Program-made: the position numbers and the translations under genes
In this document: positions 9,737-18,166 of the stretch, in pieces
Layout of the letters: every line of letters starts with the position of its first letter
Numbering within the stretch: position 1 is the first letter of the stretch
NCBI RefSeq assembly: GCF_030538655.1
Contig: NZ_JAUNTO010000007.1
Span: 81,039-145,038 of the forward strand
DNA: 64,000 bases
DNA from: Paracoccus sp. (in: a-proteobacteria)
Lineage (GTDB): Bacteria; Pseudomonadota; Alphaproteobacteria; Rhodobacterales; Rhodobacteraceae
Direction: 5' to 3'
Notes under the pieces: generated by a model
The model's input: only the letters and a program-made list of their open reading frames with translations
The model's database searches: none
Told to the model about the DNA's origin: nothing

Positions 9737-11214
9737 CCGAGAATCCGGCGCACTTCGGCGACCAGATCGGCGCGCGGCACCTCGGTCTGGGCGGGCTGGG
9801 ATTTCCATTCGTCATGCGTCGCCTCGGCGGCGATGCGGGCGCCAAGGATCAGGTCTTTCACCTGCACAACGCCCCGCGCCGCCTCGTCCGCGCCTTGGAT
9901 GATTGCCACGGGAGAGGCGCGTTTGTCGGCATATTTCAATTGGTTGCCGAAATTTTTGGGATTGCCCAGATAAACCTCGGCCCGGATGCCGGCGGCGCGC
10001 AGTTCCGCCGCCATCGCCTGATAATCGCCCATCCGGTCGCGGTCCATGACCGTCACCACAACAGGACCAGCCGCCTCGACCCCACCCAGCCCCTTGGCGC
10101 GCAGGGCCGCCAGCAGCCGGTCAACGCCGATGGATACGCCCGTGGCAGGCACCTTTTGGCCGGTAAACCGTTCCACCAAGCCATCATAACGCCCGCCCCC
10201 CGCGACGGACCCAAACTGCCGCTTGCGCCCCTTTTCATCAAGGATTTCAAAGGTCAGTTCAGCCTCGAACACGGGGCCGGTGTAATAGCCAAGGCCACGC
10301 ACGACCGAGGGGTCAACCGCCGCCCGATCTGCCCCGACGCCCATCGCATCCAGCATCGCGGCGATCTGTGCCAATTCGTCCACGCCCTCGGCCCCGATCA
10401 CGGACCCGCCGACGGCGGCCCGCAGGTTCGCCAAAGTCGCCGCATTATCCGCGCCTTTGCTGGTCAGAAACGCCAGCACCGGCGCGGCCTGATCTGGCGA
10501 CAGACCCACGCCGTCGATCATCGCGCCGCTGTCATCCTTGCGCCCCACGGTCAGCAGGGCCAGCACGCCATCCCGGCCCACCTTGTCGAATTTGTCGATC
10601 TGGCGCAGCACGTCATCGGCCTGATCCTCGCGCACCTCGGCCGCCTCCAGCACACCGTTCAGCACTTTGCGGTTGTTGATCCGCACGATGTAATCGCCGC
10701 GCGCGATCCCCACCGATTCCAGCGCATCCGCCAGCATGGCGCAGATTTCCGCATCCGCCGCCACCGAGGCCGACCCCACCGTATCCGCATCGCATTGATA
10801 AAACTGCCGGAAACGCCCCGGCCCCGGCTTTTCATTGCGCCAGACCGGACCCATCGCATAGCGCCGGTAGGGGGACGGCAGGTCGTTGCGGAACTGCGCC
10901 GCCACCCGCGCCAAGGGGGCCGTCAGGTCATAGCGCAGCGCCAGCCAGTCGCCCGCGCCGCCGCCCGGCACCTCGGCCTCTTGCCAGGCAAACACCCCGG
11001 CGTTCGGGCGGTCCACATCGGGCAGGAATTTTCCCAAAGCCTCGACCGTCTCGACCGCGCTGGTTTCCAAGGGGTCAAAGCCGTGGCGGTGGTAAACTTC
11101 GGCGATCCGGTCCAGCATCGCCTTGCGTTCCGTCACATCCGCGCCAAAATAGTCGCGAAAGCCCTTGGGCGTGTCTGCCTTGGGACGGGGCTGTTTCTTT
11201 TGATCTTTTGCCAT
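9733..11214 (-). CDS. hisS: Histidyl-tRNA synthetase
   Basis: 493 aa class II aminoacyl-tRNA synthetase, somewhat longer than the about 425-aa E. coli enzyme as usual in this clade. Motif 2 ([20 protein letters not shown]), the histidine motif [12 protein letters not shown], and [12 protein letters not shown] with motif 3 ([13 protein letters not shown]) are present. First gene of the hisS-hisZ-hisG operon with ATGA coupling to hisZ. Starts with a lysine-rich leader ([12 protein letters not shown]). Confidence 0.97.
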   Translation of the reverse strand: MAKDQKKQPRPKADTPKGFRDYFGADVTERKAMLDRIAEVYHRHGFDPLETSAVETVEALGKFLPDVDRPNAGVFAWQEAEVPGGGAGDWLALRYDLTAPLARVAAQFRNDLPSPYRRYAMGPVWRNEKPGPGRFRQFYQCDADTVGSASVAADAEICAMLADALESVGIARGDYIVRINNRKVLNGVLEAAEVREDQADDVLRQIDKFDKVGRDGVLALLTVGRKDDSGAMIDGVGLSPDQAAPVLAFLTSKGADNAATLANLRAAVGGSVIGAEGVDELAQIAAMLDAMGVGADRAAVDPSVVRGLGYYTGPVFEAELTFEILDEKGRKRQFGSVAGGGRYDGLVERFTGQKVPATGVSIGVDRLLAALRAKGLGGVEAAGPVVVTVMDRDRMGDYQAMAAELRAAGIRAEVYLGNPKNFGNQLKYADKRASPVAIIQGADEAARGVVQVKDLILGARIAAEATHDEWKSQPAQTEVPRADLVAEVRRILG

Positions 11215-11264
11215 GATCGCTGCCTTTCGGGCCGGTTGGGCGCGGTCTAACGGATGGGGATGGG

Positions 11265-11471
11265 ATGGACAAGCGGCTGCACCAGCTTGAGGAAACCGTG
11301 GCGCATCTGACCCGTGTGGTCGATGATCTGTCCGAGGTCGCCGCCCGGCAGGACCGTGACATCACCCGCCTGACCGCCCGCGTCGAATCGCTGATGCGGG
11401 CCGAGGCGGAACGCATCGCCGACACCGGCGGCACGATCCCGCTGGCGGATCAGCGCCCGCCGCATTGGTGA
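11265..11471 (+). CDS. slyX: SlyX family protein
   Basis: 68 aa coiled-coil protein of the SlyX family; function unknown. It has the typical heptad region ([20 protein letters not shown], then [13 protein letters not shown]) and the conserved proline-rich end QRPPHW. Divergent from hisS and convergent with the MgtC-like gene, whose stop is 4 bp away. Confidence 0.85.
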   Translation: MDKRLHQLEETVAHLTRVVDDLSEVAARQDRDITRLTARVESLMRAEAERIADTGGTIPLADQRPPHW

Positions 11472-11474
11472 CGC

Positions 11475-11975
11475 TCAATCGTCGCGTATCTTTTGGGCGA
11501 CGGGTTTCACCAGCACCCGCATCAGCCACAGCACGATCAGCGCCAGCGCGGTCGCCATGACAGCCAGCACGGCATCGCCCGTCCCGCAGGCCAGCCCGAC
11601 CGCGCCAGCCAGCCACATCGACGCGCCGGTGGTGATTCCCTTGACGTTGCCGCCCTGCACGATGATTGATCCCGCCGCCAGAAAGGCCACGCCCGATGTC
11701 ACGGCCTCGATCAGTCGCAGCGGGTCGATGCGGATGGCATCCGCTTGCGTGACATTGCCGTCAAAATAGGTCAGTTCCATCGCGATAACGGTGAACAGCG
11801 CGGCGGCCAGCGCGATCAGCATATGCGTGCGCAGCCCGGCGGGATGGGCGCCCACCTCTCGTTCCCAGCCGATCAGCGCGCCCAAAAACAGCGCCAGCGA
11901 CATCCGCGCCAGCGCGGTGGCCAGCGACATCGACTGAAGCGGATCAAAGAACAGGGCGGTGATCTGGTCAAACAT
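11475..11975 (-). CDS. MgtC/SapB family membrane protein
   Basis: 166 aa inner-membrane protein with four to five hydrophobic segments. The family signature is clear: ALFLGALIGWEREVGAHPAG, LRTHMLIALAAALF and FLAAGSIIVQGGNVKGITTG. MgtC proteins are linked to growth at low magnesium and to F-type ATPase control in pathogens; short members such as this lack the C-terminal ACT-like domain and are mostly uncharacterised. No magnesium riboswitch is evident upstream. Confidence 0.88.
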   Translation of the reverse strand: MFDQITALFFDPLQSMSLATALARMSLALFLGALIGWEREVGAHPAGLRTHMLIALAAALFTVIAMELTYFDGNVTQADAIRIDPLRLIEAVTSGVAFLAAGSIIVQGGNVKGITTGASMWLAGAVGLACGTGDAVLAVMATALALIVLWLMRVLVKPVAQKIRDD

Positions 11976-12038
11976 GGCTGTCTTGTGTCATTTTCATGAC
12001 GCTATCAGCCGCTGCTTGTTGTCTCAATGTGATATAGT

Positions 12039-12950
12039 TTAGCCGCCCCGGCCAAAGTTGGGTGCGGCGGTATCTTGCCCGGCTTCGATGATCCCGCGGC
12101 GGATGGCGCGAGTGCGGGTGAAGTAATCGTGCAGCAACTGCCCGTCGCCCATGCGGATGGCGCGCTGCAATACGAACAGCTCCTCGGTAAAGCGGCCAAG
12201 AATGTCCAGCGTCGCCTCGCGGTTATGCAGAAAGACGTCGCGCCACATGGTCGGATCACTGGCGGCGATCCGGGTGAAATCACGGAAACCGGCGGCGGAA
12301 TATTTGATGACCTCTTCATCCGTGACCCGCCGCAGGTGGTCGGCGACGCCCACCATCGTATAGGCGATCAGGTGCGGGGTGTGGCTGGTGACGGCCAGAA
12401 CCAGATCGTGGTGAATCGGGTCCATATCCTCGACCAGCGCACCCATGCCCAGGATCAGGTCGGTCAGCCGCTGTTTCGCCGCCGCATCGGTGTCGGGCAG
12501 GGGGGTCAGCAGCCACCAGCGGTTCACGAACAGCGTGGCAAAGCCGGATCGCGGCCCCGATTGCTCGGTCCCGGCCAGCGGGTGGCCGGGAATGAAATGG
12601 ACGCCTGCGGGCAGATGCGGGGCGACCGCCTCGATCACCGCCTGCTTGACGGAACCCACATCCGTCACCACCGCACCGGGTTTCAGATGCGGCGCGATTT
12701 CGGCGGCAATCGCGCCCATGGCACCGACCGGCACGGCCAGCACCACCAGATCGGCATCTGTCACCGCATCGGCGGCACTGCCATGCACACTGTCACACAG
12801 CCCGATTTCGGTGGCCACAGCCCGCGTTTCCGCGCTGCGGGCATAGCCGGTGATATGCCGCACCAGCCCACGATCACGCATGGCATGGGCCATGGACCCG
12901 GCGATCAGCCCCAGCCCGATCAGGGCCACACGGTCGAAAATCACGCTCAT
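12039..12950 (-). CDS. tyrC: Prephenate/arogenate dehydrogenase family protein
   Basis: 303 aa, tyrosine biosynthesis; oxidative decarboxylation of prephenate or arogenate with NAD(P). N-terminal Rossmann fold (ALIGLGLIAGSMAHAM) and family motifs VTDVGSVKQAV, FIPGHPLAGTEQSGP and AAGFRDFTRIAASDP. The ATG at 12950 overlaps the hisC stop (ATGA), so the aminotransferase and dehydrogenase are made together, fitting an aromatic transamination plus oxidation route. Prephenate versus arogenate preference is not decided by sequence. Confidence 0.92.
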   Translation of the reverse strand: MSVIFDRVALIGLGLIAGSMAHAMRDRGLVRHITGYARSAETRAVATEIGLCDSVHGSAADAVTDADLVVLAVPVGAMGAIAAEIAPHLKPGAVVTDVGSVKQAVIEAVAPHLPAGVHFIPGHPLAGTEQSGPRSGFATLFVNRWWLLTPLPDTDAAAKQRLTDLILGMGALVEDMDPIHHDLVLAVTSHTPHLIAYTMVGVADHLRRVTDEEVIKYSAAGFRDFTRIAASDPTMWRDVFLHNREATLDILGRFTEELFVLQRAIRMGDGQLLHDYFTRTRAIRRGIIEAGQDTAAPNFGRGG

Positions 12951-14050
12951 TCCGCGCCCCTTTCGTGGGCCATAAAGCCGCTGATGACGTCGATCAGGCG
13001 GCGGCAATCATCCTCGGTGCCGACGGTGATGCGCAGACAGTCGGGCAGGTGATAGCCATCGACGCGGCGCACCAGAATACCGGCGGCGCGCAGGACCGCA
13101 TCACAGCCACGCGCCTGTTCCGGGCTGGCAAAGCGGGCCAGCACAAAGTTCGCGTGGCTTTCATCGCAGCCAATGCCCATCTGCACCAGCGACTGACGCA
13201 GGAAATCGCGCAACCGGGCGTTTTCATCCCGGCAAAAGGTGGTGAAGTCGCGGTCCAGAATGGCGGCCTGCGCCGTGTCCATCTGCGCATTCGACAGGTT
13301 GAAGGGCTGGCGGATGCGCGCCAGCACCTCGATCAGCGACCGCTGCGCATAGCCCCAGCCGATCCGCAGCCCGCCAAGACCGTAAATCTTGGAAAACGTC
13401 CGCGTGGCCAGCACGTTGGGGTAAGCGTCGGCCAAAGCGATGCCAGGATCATCGCAACCGGCGAACTCGATATAGGCGCCATCATGGATCAGCAGAACAT
13501 GCGGCGGCAGCGCGGCCACCAGCCGCTCGATCTCGGCCGGGTCCAGCATGGTGCCGGTGGGGTTGCCGGGATTGGTGACGAACACCACCCGCGTGCGATC
13601 CGTGACAGCCGCCAGAATCGCGTCCACATCCACGTGCCGGTCACGTTCTTCCACGATCACCGGCACCGCCCCCACGGCGCGGGCCAAAATCGGATACATG
13701 GAAAAGCCATGGCGGGTGATGATCGCCTCATCCCCCACGCCGACAAAGGCCAGCATCGCGAATTGCAACACTTCGTCTGATCCGACGCCGCAGATGATCC
13801 GGTCGGGGTCCAGCCCGTGAACCTGCCCGATGGCACCGCGCAGTGGCGCATGATCGGTGGCCGGATAGCGGTTCAGCCCGCCCGCTGCCGCCTGAAAGGC
13901 CGCCCGTGCCGCCGGGCTGCACCCATACGGGTTTTCATTCGCCGACAGCTTCAGCACATGGCCATGCCCGGCAATCTTCGCCTCGCCGCTGATATACAGC
14001 GCGATGTCCATGATGCCGGGCTTGGGCACAAGGGCGGATTGTTCTGACAT
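12947..14050 (-). CDS. hisC: Histidinol-phosphate (or aromatic) aminotransferase
   Basis: 367 aa PLP-dependent class I/II aminotransferase. Motifs: KLSANENPYGCSP, ICGVGSDEVLQ, VTNPGNPTGTML and the Schiff-base lysine in TRTFSKIYGLGGLRIGWGYA. HisC homologues beside tyrC often serve tyrosine and phenylalanine transamination as well as histidine synthesis, so the physiological substrate is open. Start at 14050; longer upstream frames lack support. An 8-bp inverted repeat (TGCCCCCT/AGGGGGCA, 14074-14101) lies in the short leader and might act as an attenuating or terminating hairpin after the GNAT gene. Confidence 0.93.
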   Translation of the reverse strand: MSEQSALVPKPGIMDIALYISGEAKIAGHGHVLKLSANENPYGCSPAARAAFQAAAGGLNRYPATDHAPLRGAIGQVHGLDPDRIICGVGSDEVLQFAMLAFVGVGDEAIITRHGFSMYPILARAVGAVPVIVEERDRHVDVDAILAAVTDRTRVVFVTNPGNPTGTMLDPAEIERLVAALPPHVLLIHDGAYIEFAGCDDPGIALADAYPNVLATRTFSKIYGLGGLRIGWGYAQRSLIEVLARIRQPFNLSNAQMDTAQAAILDRDFTTFCRDENARLRDFLRQSLVQMGIGCDESHANFVLARFASPEQARGCDAVLRAAGILVRRVDGYHLPDCLRITVGTEDDCRRLIDVISGFMAHERGAE

Positions 14051-14114
14051 GAGACACGCCTTTCCTGACAGAATGCCCCCTTTAACGGCGCGCAGGGGGC
14101 AACCGCAAGCGCCG

Positions 14115-14552
14115 TCAGCCGGGCCGTATATAACGGATAAACGGCGTGCGCTGCCCCACCCGGTCATACAACATCCGCCCGGCGTAATTATCCTCGGCGG
14201 TCAGCCAATAGACCGTTGGAACCCCCGCTGCATCCGCGGCCCGATACACCGCCTCGATCAGCGCCCGCCCCACGCCCTTGCCGCGCGCATCCGGCGCAGT
14301 AAACAGGTCTTGCAGGTAACACACCCCCTCGGGGCGCCACAGGTTCGGGTGGTAAACGTAATGCACCAGACCCAGCAGATGCCCGGCCTCCTCGGCCACA
14401 AGCCCATGAAAATCGCCGCCCGTCAGACGCACAAACGCCTGATCGTAAAACGGCTTGGCCAAGCCCGCGCGCTGATAAAACGCGTGATAGCCCGCATACA
14501 GCCGCTGCCATGCCGCGCGATCCGCTGTCGCAATCGACCGAACCTGAACCAT
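14115..14552 (-). CDS. GNAT family N-acetyltransferase
   Basis: 145 aa. The acetyl-CoA binding loop is explicit (FTAPDARGKGVGRALIEAVY), preceded by strands GLVHYVYHP and CYLQDLF. Substrate unknown. It lies 64 bp upstream of hisC on the same strand and could be co-transcribed with hisC-tyrC. Confidence 0.88.
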   Translation of the reverse strand: MVQVRSIATADRAAWQRLYAGYHAFYQRAGLAKPFYDQAFVRLTGGDFHGLVAEEAGHLLGLVHYVYHPNLWRPEGVCYLQDLFTAPDARGKGVGRALIEAVYRAADAAGVPTVYWLTAEDNYAGRMLYDRVGQRTPFIRYIRPG

Positions 14553-14560
14553 GCCGCCCC

Positions 14561-14606
14561 GTCTTTCGTTTGAAAATATCCCGGGGGTCCGGGGGCTGGC
14601 CCCCGG
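14561..14606. repeat. Dispersed repeat, copy 1 (conserved arm plus GC hairpin)
   Basis: A 22-nt segment (14561-14582, beginning GTCTTTCGTTTGAAAATATC) is identical to 20183-20204. In both places it is followed by a GC-rich hairpin, here CCGGGGGC-TG-GCCCCCGG at 14589-14606. Read on the minus strand the hairpin is followed by GATATTTT, so it can terminate the moxR transcript. Similar hairpin-plus-ATATTTT elements are, from memory, widespread in Rhodobacterales. Confidence 0.75.
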
Positions 14607-14618
14607 TCCGGCCTTGCC

Positions 14619-15461
14619 TTACCGCCCCTGACGCCGCGCCATGAACGCCAACCGTTCGAACAGCGCCACATCCTGTTCGTTCTTCAACAGCGCGCCATGC
14701 AGACGCGGTAATATTTGCGCCGGGTCGCGCTTCAGATCCTCGGGCGCCAGATCTTCGGCCAGAATCAGCTTGAGCCAATCCAGAAATTCGCTGGTCGAGG
14801 GCTTTTTCTTCAGCCCCGGCACCTCGCGCAGTTCGATGAACTGGCGCAGCGCCTCGTCCAGCAGGCGCGGCTTCAGGCCGGGATAATGCACCGCCACGAT
14901 CTGTTTCAGCGTCTCGGGGTCGGGAAAGCGGATATAGTGGAAAAAGCACCGGCGCAGAAACGCATCGGGCAATTCCTTTTCATTGTTCGATGTGATGATG
15001 ACCACGGGACGCTGGCGGGCGCGGATGGTTTCGCCGGTCTCGTAAACGTGAAACTCCATCCGGTCCAGTTCCTGCAACAGATCGTTCGGAAACTCGATAT
15101 CGGCCTTGTCGATCTCGTCGATCAGCAGAACCACGCGACTTTCTGCCTCGAATGCCTGCCACAGCTTGCCGCGCCGGATATAGTTGGACACATCATGAAC
15201 CCGAGCGTCGCCCAGCTGGCTGTCGCGCAGCCGCGATACGGCGTCGTATTCATACAGGCCCTGCTGCGCCTTGGTGGTTGATTTCACGTGCCATTCCAGA
15301 ATCGGCAGCCCCATGGCGTCGGCCACCTGACGGGCCAGTTCGGTCTTGCCGGTGCCGGGTTCGCCCTTGACCAGCAGCGGGCGTTCCAATGTGACGGCGG
15401 CGTTCACCGCGACGGCAAGATCTGGCGGAGCAACGTAATTTTCGGTTCCTTCAAAGCGCAC
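14619..15461 (-). CDS. MoxR-family AAA+ ATPase
   Basis: 280 aa. Walker A (VKGEPGTGKTEL, about residues 31-42), Walker B (VVLLIDEIDKAD), sensor 1 (VVIITSNNEKELPDAF) and arginine finger (LRRCFFHY) are all present. MoxR ATPases act as chaperones for maturation of metalloenzymes and usually work with a von Willebrand A protein encoded next door. No such partner gene is adjacent here: upstream is divergent dksA and downstream is a repeat and a GNAT gene. The start is a GTG with AAAGGGG seven bases upstream. Confidence 0.92.
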   Translation of the reverse strand: MRFEGTENYVAPPDLAVAVNAAVTLERPLLVKGEPGTGKTELARQVADAMGLPILEWHVKSTTKAQQGLYEYDAVSRLRDSQLGDARVHDVSNYIRRGKLWQAFEAESRVVLLIDEIDKADIEFPNDLLQELDRMEFHVYETGETIRARQRPVVIITSNNEKELPDAFLRRCFFHYIRFPDPETLKQIVAVHYPGLKPRLLDEALRQFIELREVPGLKKKPSTSEFLDWLKLILAEDLAPEDLKRDPAQILPRLHGALLKNEQDVALFERLAFMARRQGR

Positions 15462-15627
15462 CAGCAGCCCCTTTCTTGCCTTGTGACGCGGCGAAACCTA
15501 GCCGGACGTTGCGCCCCCCGCAACCTTCGCGCAAAGGTCAGGGCAATTGACCCGTGACAAGCGGTGATCCATCCGTTAAGCGGGCGGCGGAAACGCGGAC
15601 CAGTGCACGGCATCAGCCGGAGGTGTT

Positions 15628-16050
15628 ATGAAAGCCCAGACCTTCCTGCCGCAGGATTACCGTCCCGCCGAGGACGAGCCGTTCATGAATGATCGGCAGC
15701 TTGAATATTTTCGTCGCAAGTTGCAGGCGTGGAAGCAGGAACTGCTGGATCAGTCCGCCGAGACGCTGGAAGGTTTGCAAGACAGCGCCCGCAATGTCCC
15801 CGACCTTGCTGACCGCGCGTCCGAGGAAACCGACCGCGCCATCGAGTTGCGCACCCGCGACCGTCAGCGCAAACTGGTGTCGAAAATCGACGCCGCCCTG
15901 CGCCGGATCGACAATGGCGAATACGGTTATTGTGAAATGACCGGGGAACCGATCAGCCTGAAACGCCTTGATGCGCGCCCCATCGCCACCATGACGCTTG
16001 AGGCGCAGGAACGTCACGAACGGCGCGAGCGGGTTCATCGCGACGACTGA
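15628..16050 (+). CDS. dksA: RNA polymerase-binding transcription factor DksA
   Basis: 140 aa. Binds the RNA polymerase secondary channel and, with ppGpp, reprograms transcription. The coiled-coil tip motif DxxDxA is intact (PDLADRASEE). In the C-terminal globular domain only one of the four classical zinc cysteines remains (YCEMTGEPI, then LDARPIATMTLEAQ), so zinc is probably not bound, as in other alphaproteobacterial DksA proteins. A 7-bp hairpin (CAGCCAT/ATGGCTG, 16051-16069) follows the stop directly. Confidence 0.95.
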   Translation: MKAQTFLPQDYRPAEDEPFMNDRQLEYFRRKLQAWKQELLDQSAETLEGLQDSARNVPDLADRASEETDRAIELRTRDRQRKLVSKIDAALRRIDNGEYGYCEMTGEPISLKRLDARPIATMTLEAQERHERRERVHRDD

Positions 16051-16128
16051 CAGCCATGGCAAATGGCTGCCAGTTTGGACGCTGCTGCCGCAGGCATCGG
16101 GCGGCCCCTGCAAAATACGCGCCCGCCG

Positions 16129-16221
16129 TTGACATGGCTCCGATAGAGGCAATCTTTGGGCTGTGCTGATGTGACGCAGGGGTGCTGCGATCATGGCGCA
16201 GTATTCTGCACCCGATTTTTT
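16129..16221 (+). ncRNA. Candidate small RNA or long 3' UTR with intrinsic terminator
   Basis: The 316-bp gap between dksA and the next gene has a perfect -35 hexamer (TTGACA, 16129-16134), no convincing -10, and about 50 bases later a nested hairpin: outer GGGTG/CACCC (16180-16184 with 16209-16213), inner CTGCG/CGCAG, followed by GATTTTTTA. That is a good factor-independent terminator. It could end dksA mRNA or a separate transcript of about 65 nt. Terminator fairly sure; a separate RNA gene is only a suggestion. Confidence 0.4.
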
Positions 16222-16366
16222 ACAATAATCAGAGCAGCCGCGATTGCGCTGGCGACCTTGCGGCGCTGATCCCGGCTTTTCTGTTGACGTTGGCGGCATG
16301 GGCCGGATTGAATGTTCGCATCGCCATGCTTTTGGGCTGCGGCTAACAAAGGGGGCATGCAAAACC

Positions 16367-16933
16367 ATGATTCACTCCGTTCTCATCATCCTGACGCAAG
16401 GCTATGCCGATTGGGAAACGCCGCTGATTTCGGCCATCGGGGGCAGCTTTTTTGATGTGCCGGTGCGCCACGCAACACCAGGAGGCGGTGCCGTTACCTC
16501 GATAGCCGGGCTGCACGTTACCGGACTGCCCGACATCGCCGCTGCGGATGACGACGTGATCGTGTTATGCGGCGGGCGGGCATGGACCAGCGACAATCCG
16601 CCTGCGGTCGAGGATATGCTACGCGCCGCCCATGCGCGCGGGCAGACGGTCGCCGGAATCTGCGCCGCCACGCTGGCTTTGGGGCGGGCAGGGCTGTTTG
16701 CGGGGGCCGCCCACACCTCGAACGGCCTGCCGTTCATAGATGAGCACCTGCCCGGCTATGTGGGCCGTGACCGTTATCGCGACGTGCCCCATGCTGTTGC
16801 GGACAATCGCGTCATCAGCGCCCCCGGCTCGGCTCCGCTCAGCTTTGCGGTTCAGGTGCTTCGTGCGGCAGGGGTGGGCGAGGATGACTTGTCGCAAATG
16901 CAGCAGATGCTGTTGCGAGAGCGGGCCGGATGA
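16367..16933 (+). CDS. DJ-1/PfpI family protein
   Basis: 188 aa, class I glutamine-amidotransferase-like fold. The nucleophile elbow is AGICAATLALGRAG (conserved Cys), preceded by DDVIVLCGGRAW and followed by AHTSNG. Members include glyoxalase III-like and stress proteins; the exact activity is unknown. I start at the ATG at 16367; the frame is open further upstream but without a ribosome site. It overlaps the next gene by 4 bp (ATGA), suggesting coupled expression with an FAD monooxygenase. Confidence 0.85.
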   Translation: MIHSVLIILTQGYADWETPLISAIGGSFFDVPVRHATPGGGAVTSIAGLHVTGLPDIAAADDDVIVLCGGRAWTSDNPPAVEDMLRAAHARGQTVAGICAATLALGRAGLFAGAAHTSNGLPFIDEHLPGYVGRDRYRDVPHAVADNRVISAPGSAPLSFAVQVLRAAGVGEDDLSQMQQMLLRERAG

Positions 16934-18054
16934 CTGGTGCGCTGCGAAACCGCCCCGTCACCATCATCGGTGCAGGTGTGGCCGGGTTGACCGCAGCCAC
17001 CGCCCTGGCCCAACGGGGCGCGCGGGTGACAGTGCTGGAACAGGCCGATGCCCTGCGCGAAGTCGGCGCGGGGCTGCAAATCTCGCCCAATGCCGGGCGG
17101 GGGCTGGCGGCGCTTGGGCTGGCCGATGCGGCGGACGCGGTTTCGCTGCGCAGCCACGGTGTGCGGATGCACAGCGCCGCCGGGCGGCTGCTGGCGCAGC
17201 TTGACCTGCCTGCACGCCAGCCTGACGCACCGTTCCGGCTGTTCTACCGCGCCCGGCTGGTCGAGGTGCTGGAACAAGGCGCGCGTGATGCAGGGGCCGA
17301 GATTCGGCTGAACACCCCCATCACTGACCTGCCCGATGCGCCGCTGCTGATCGGTGCCGACGGGCTGCGCAGCATGGTGCGGGCGGCGCTGAATGGCCCG
17401 GCGCGGCCCTATTACACCGGGCAGACGGCATGGCGTATGCTGATCCCCGACGATGGCAGCGCCCCATGGGCTGACCTGTTCATGGGGCCGGGCCGACATC
17501 TGGTCAGCTATCCCTTGGCCGGGGGCTTGCGCAATATCGTTGCCGTTCTGGCGCGCCCGCATTGGAAGGCCGAGGGCTGGTCCTATGCCGACAGCCCGGC
17601 CAACCTGCGCCGTGCGTTTGCGGGCTTTGGCGGGCCGGTGCCGGACTGGCTGGCGCAGGTGCAGGAAACCGGAGTCTGGGGTCTGTTCCGTCACGATGTC
17701 GCGCCGTTCTGGCACGACGACAGCCGCGTCATCATCGGCGACGCCGCCCATCCGACGCTGCCCTTCATGGCGCAAGGTGCGGCGATGGCGATCGAAGACG
17801 GCTGGCTGCTGGCCGCCTGTCTGGACGCCGACCCCGATCAGGCCGCCGCGCTGGCCCGGTTTCAGGCGTTGCGGCAGGACCGCTGCACCCGTATCGTCGC
17901 CACCGCCAGCCGCAACGCCACCGCCTATCACCTGCAAGGCCCCGCCGCGCTGGCCGCCCGCATCGGGTTGCGGGGCATCGGCGCCCTTGCCCCCGAACGC
18001 CTGACCGCGCAATTCGACTGGATCTACGGCTATGATCCGCGCGCGGCGGTCTGA
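16930..18054 (+). CDS. FAD-dependent aromatic-ring monooxygenase (salicylate hydroxylase-like)
   Basis: 374 aa group A flavoprotein monooxygenase. FAD-binding GxGxxG (VTIIGAGVAGLTAATALAQR, residues 10-29), DG motif (LIGADGLRSMVRAAL) and GD motif (VIIGDAAHPTLPFMAQGA) are all visible. Relatives hydroxylate salicylate or 3-hydroxybenzoate, but many paralogues are uncharacterised; no aromatic catabolic genes are adjacent. Translationally coupled to the PfpI-like gene. Confidence 0.88.
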   Translation: MTGALRNRPVTIIGAGVAGLTAATALAQRGARVTVLEQADALREVGAGLQISPNAGRGLAALGLADAADAVSLRSHGVRMHSAAGRLLAQLDLPARQPDAPFRLFYRARLVEVLEQGARDAGAEIRLNTPITDLPDAPLLIGADGLRSMVRAALNGPARPYYTGQTAWRMLIPDDGSAPWADLFMGPGRHLVSYPLAGGLRNIVAVLARPHWKAEGWSYADSPANLRRAFAGFGGPVPDWLAQVQETGVWGLFRHDVAPFWHDDSRVIIGDAAHPTLPFMAQGAAMAIEDGWLLAACLDADPDQAAALARFQALRQDRCTRIVATASRNATAYHLQGPAALAARIGLRGIGALAPERLTAQFDWIYGYDPRAAV

Positions 18055-18166
18055 CGGCTTGCTGTTCGCGTAAATACGCAAAACTGGCCCGTGCCGCACG
18101 GTCCCTTGCCCGCGCCCTTTGCACAGGCTATCACCCCGAACCAATCCGACCCAAAGGCACGAACCC

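Noticed and set aside
9814-11250. 478-aa plus-strand open frame opposite hisS
   Set aside because: Antisense to an unmistakable hisS; composition (His, Gln, Arg rich) is typical of reverse-frame artefacts.
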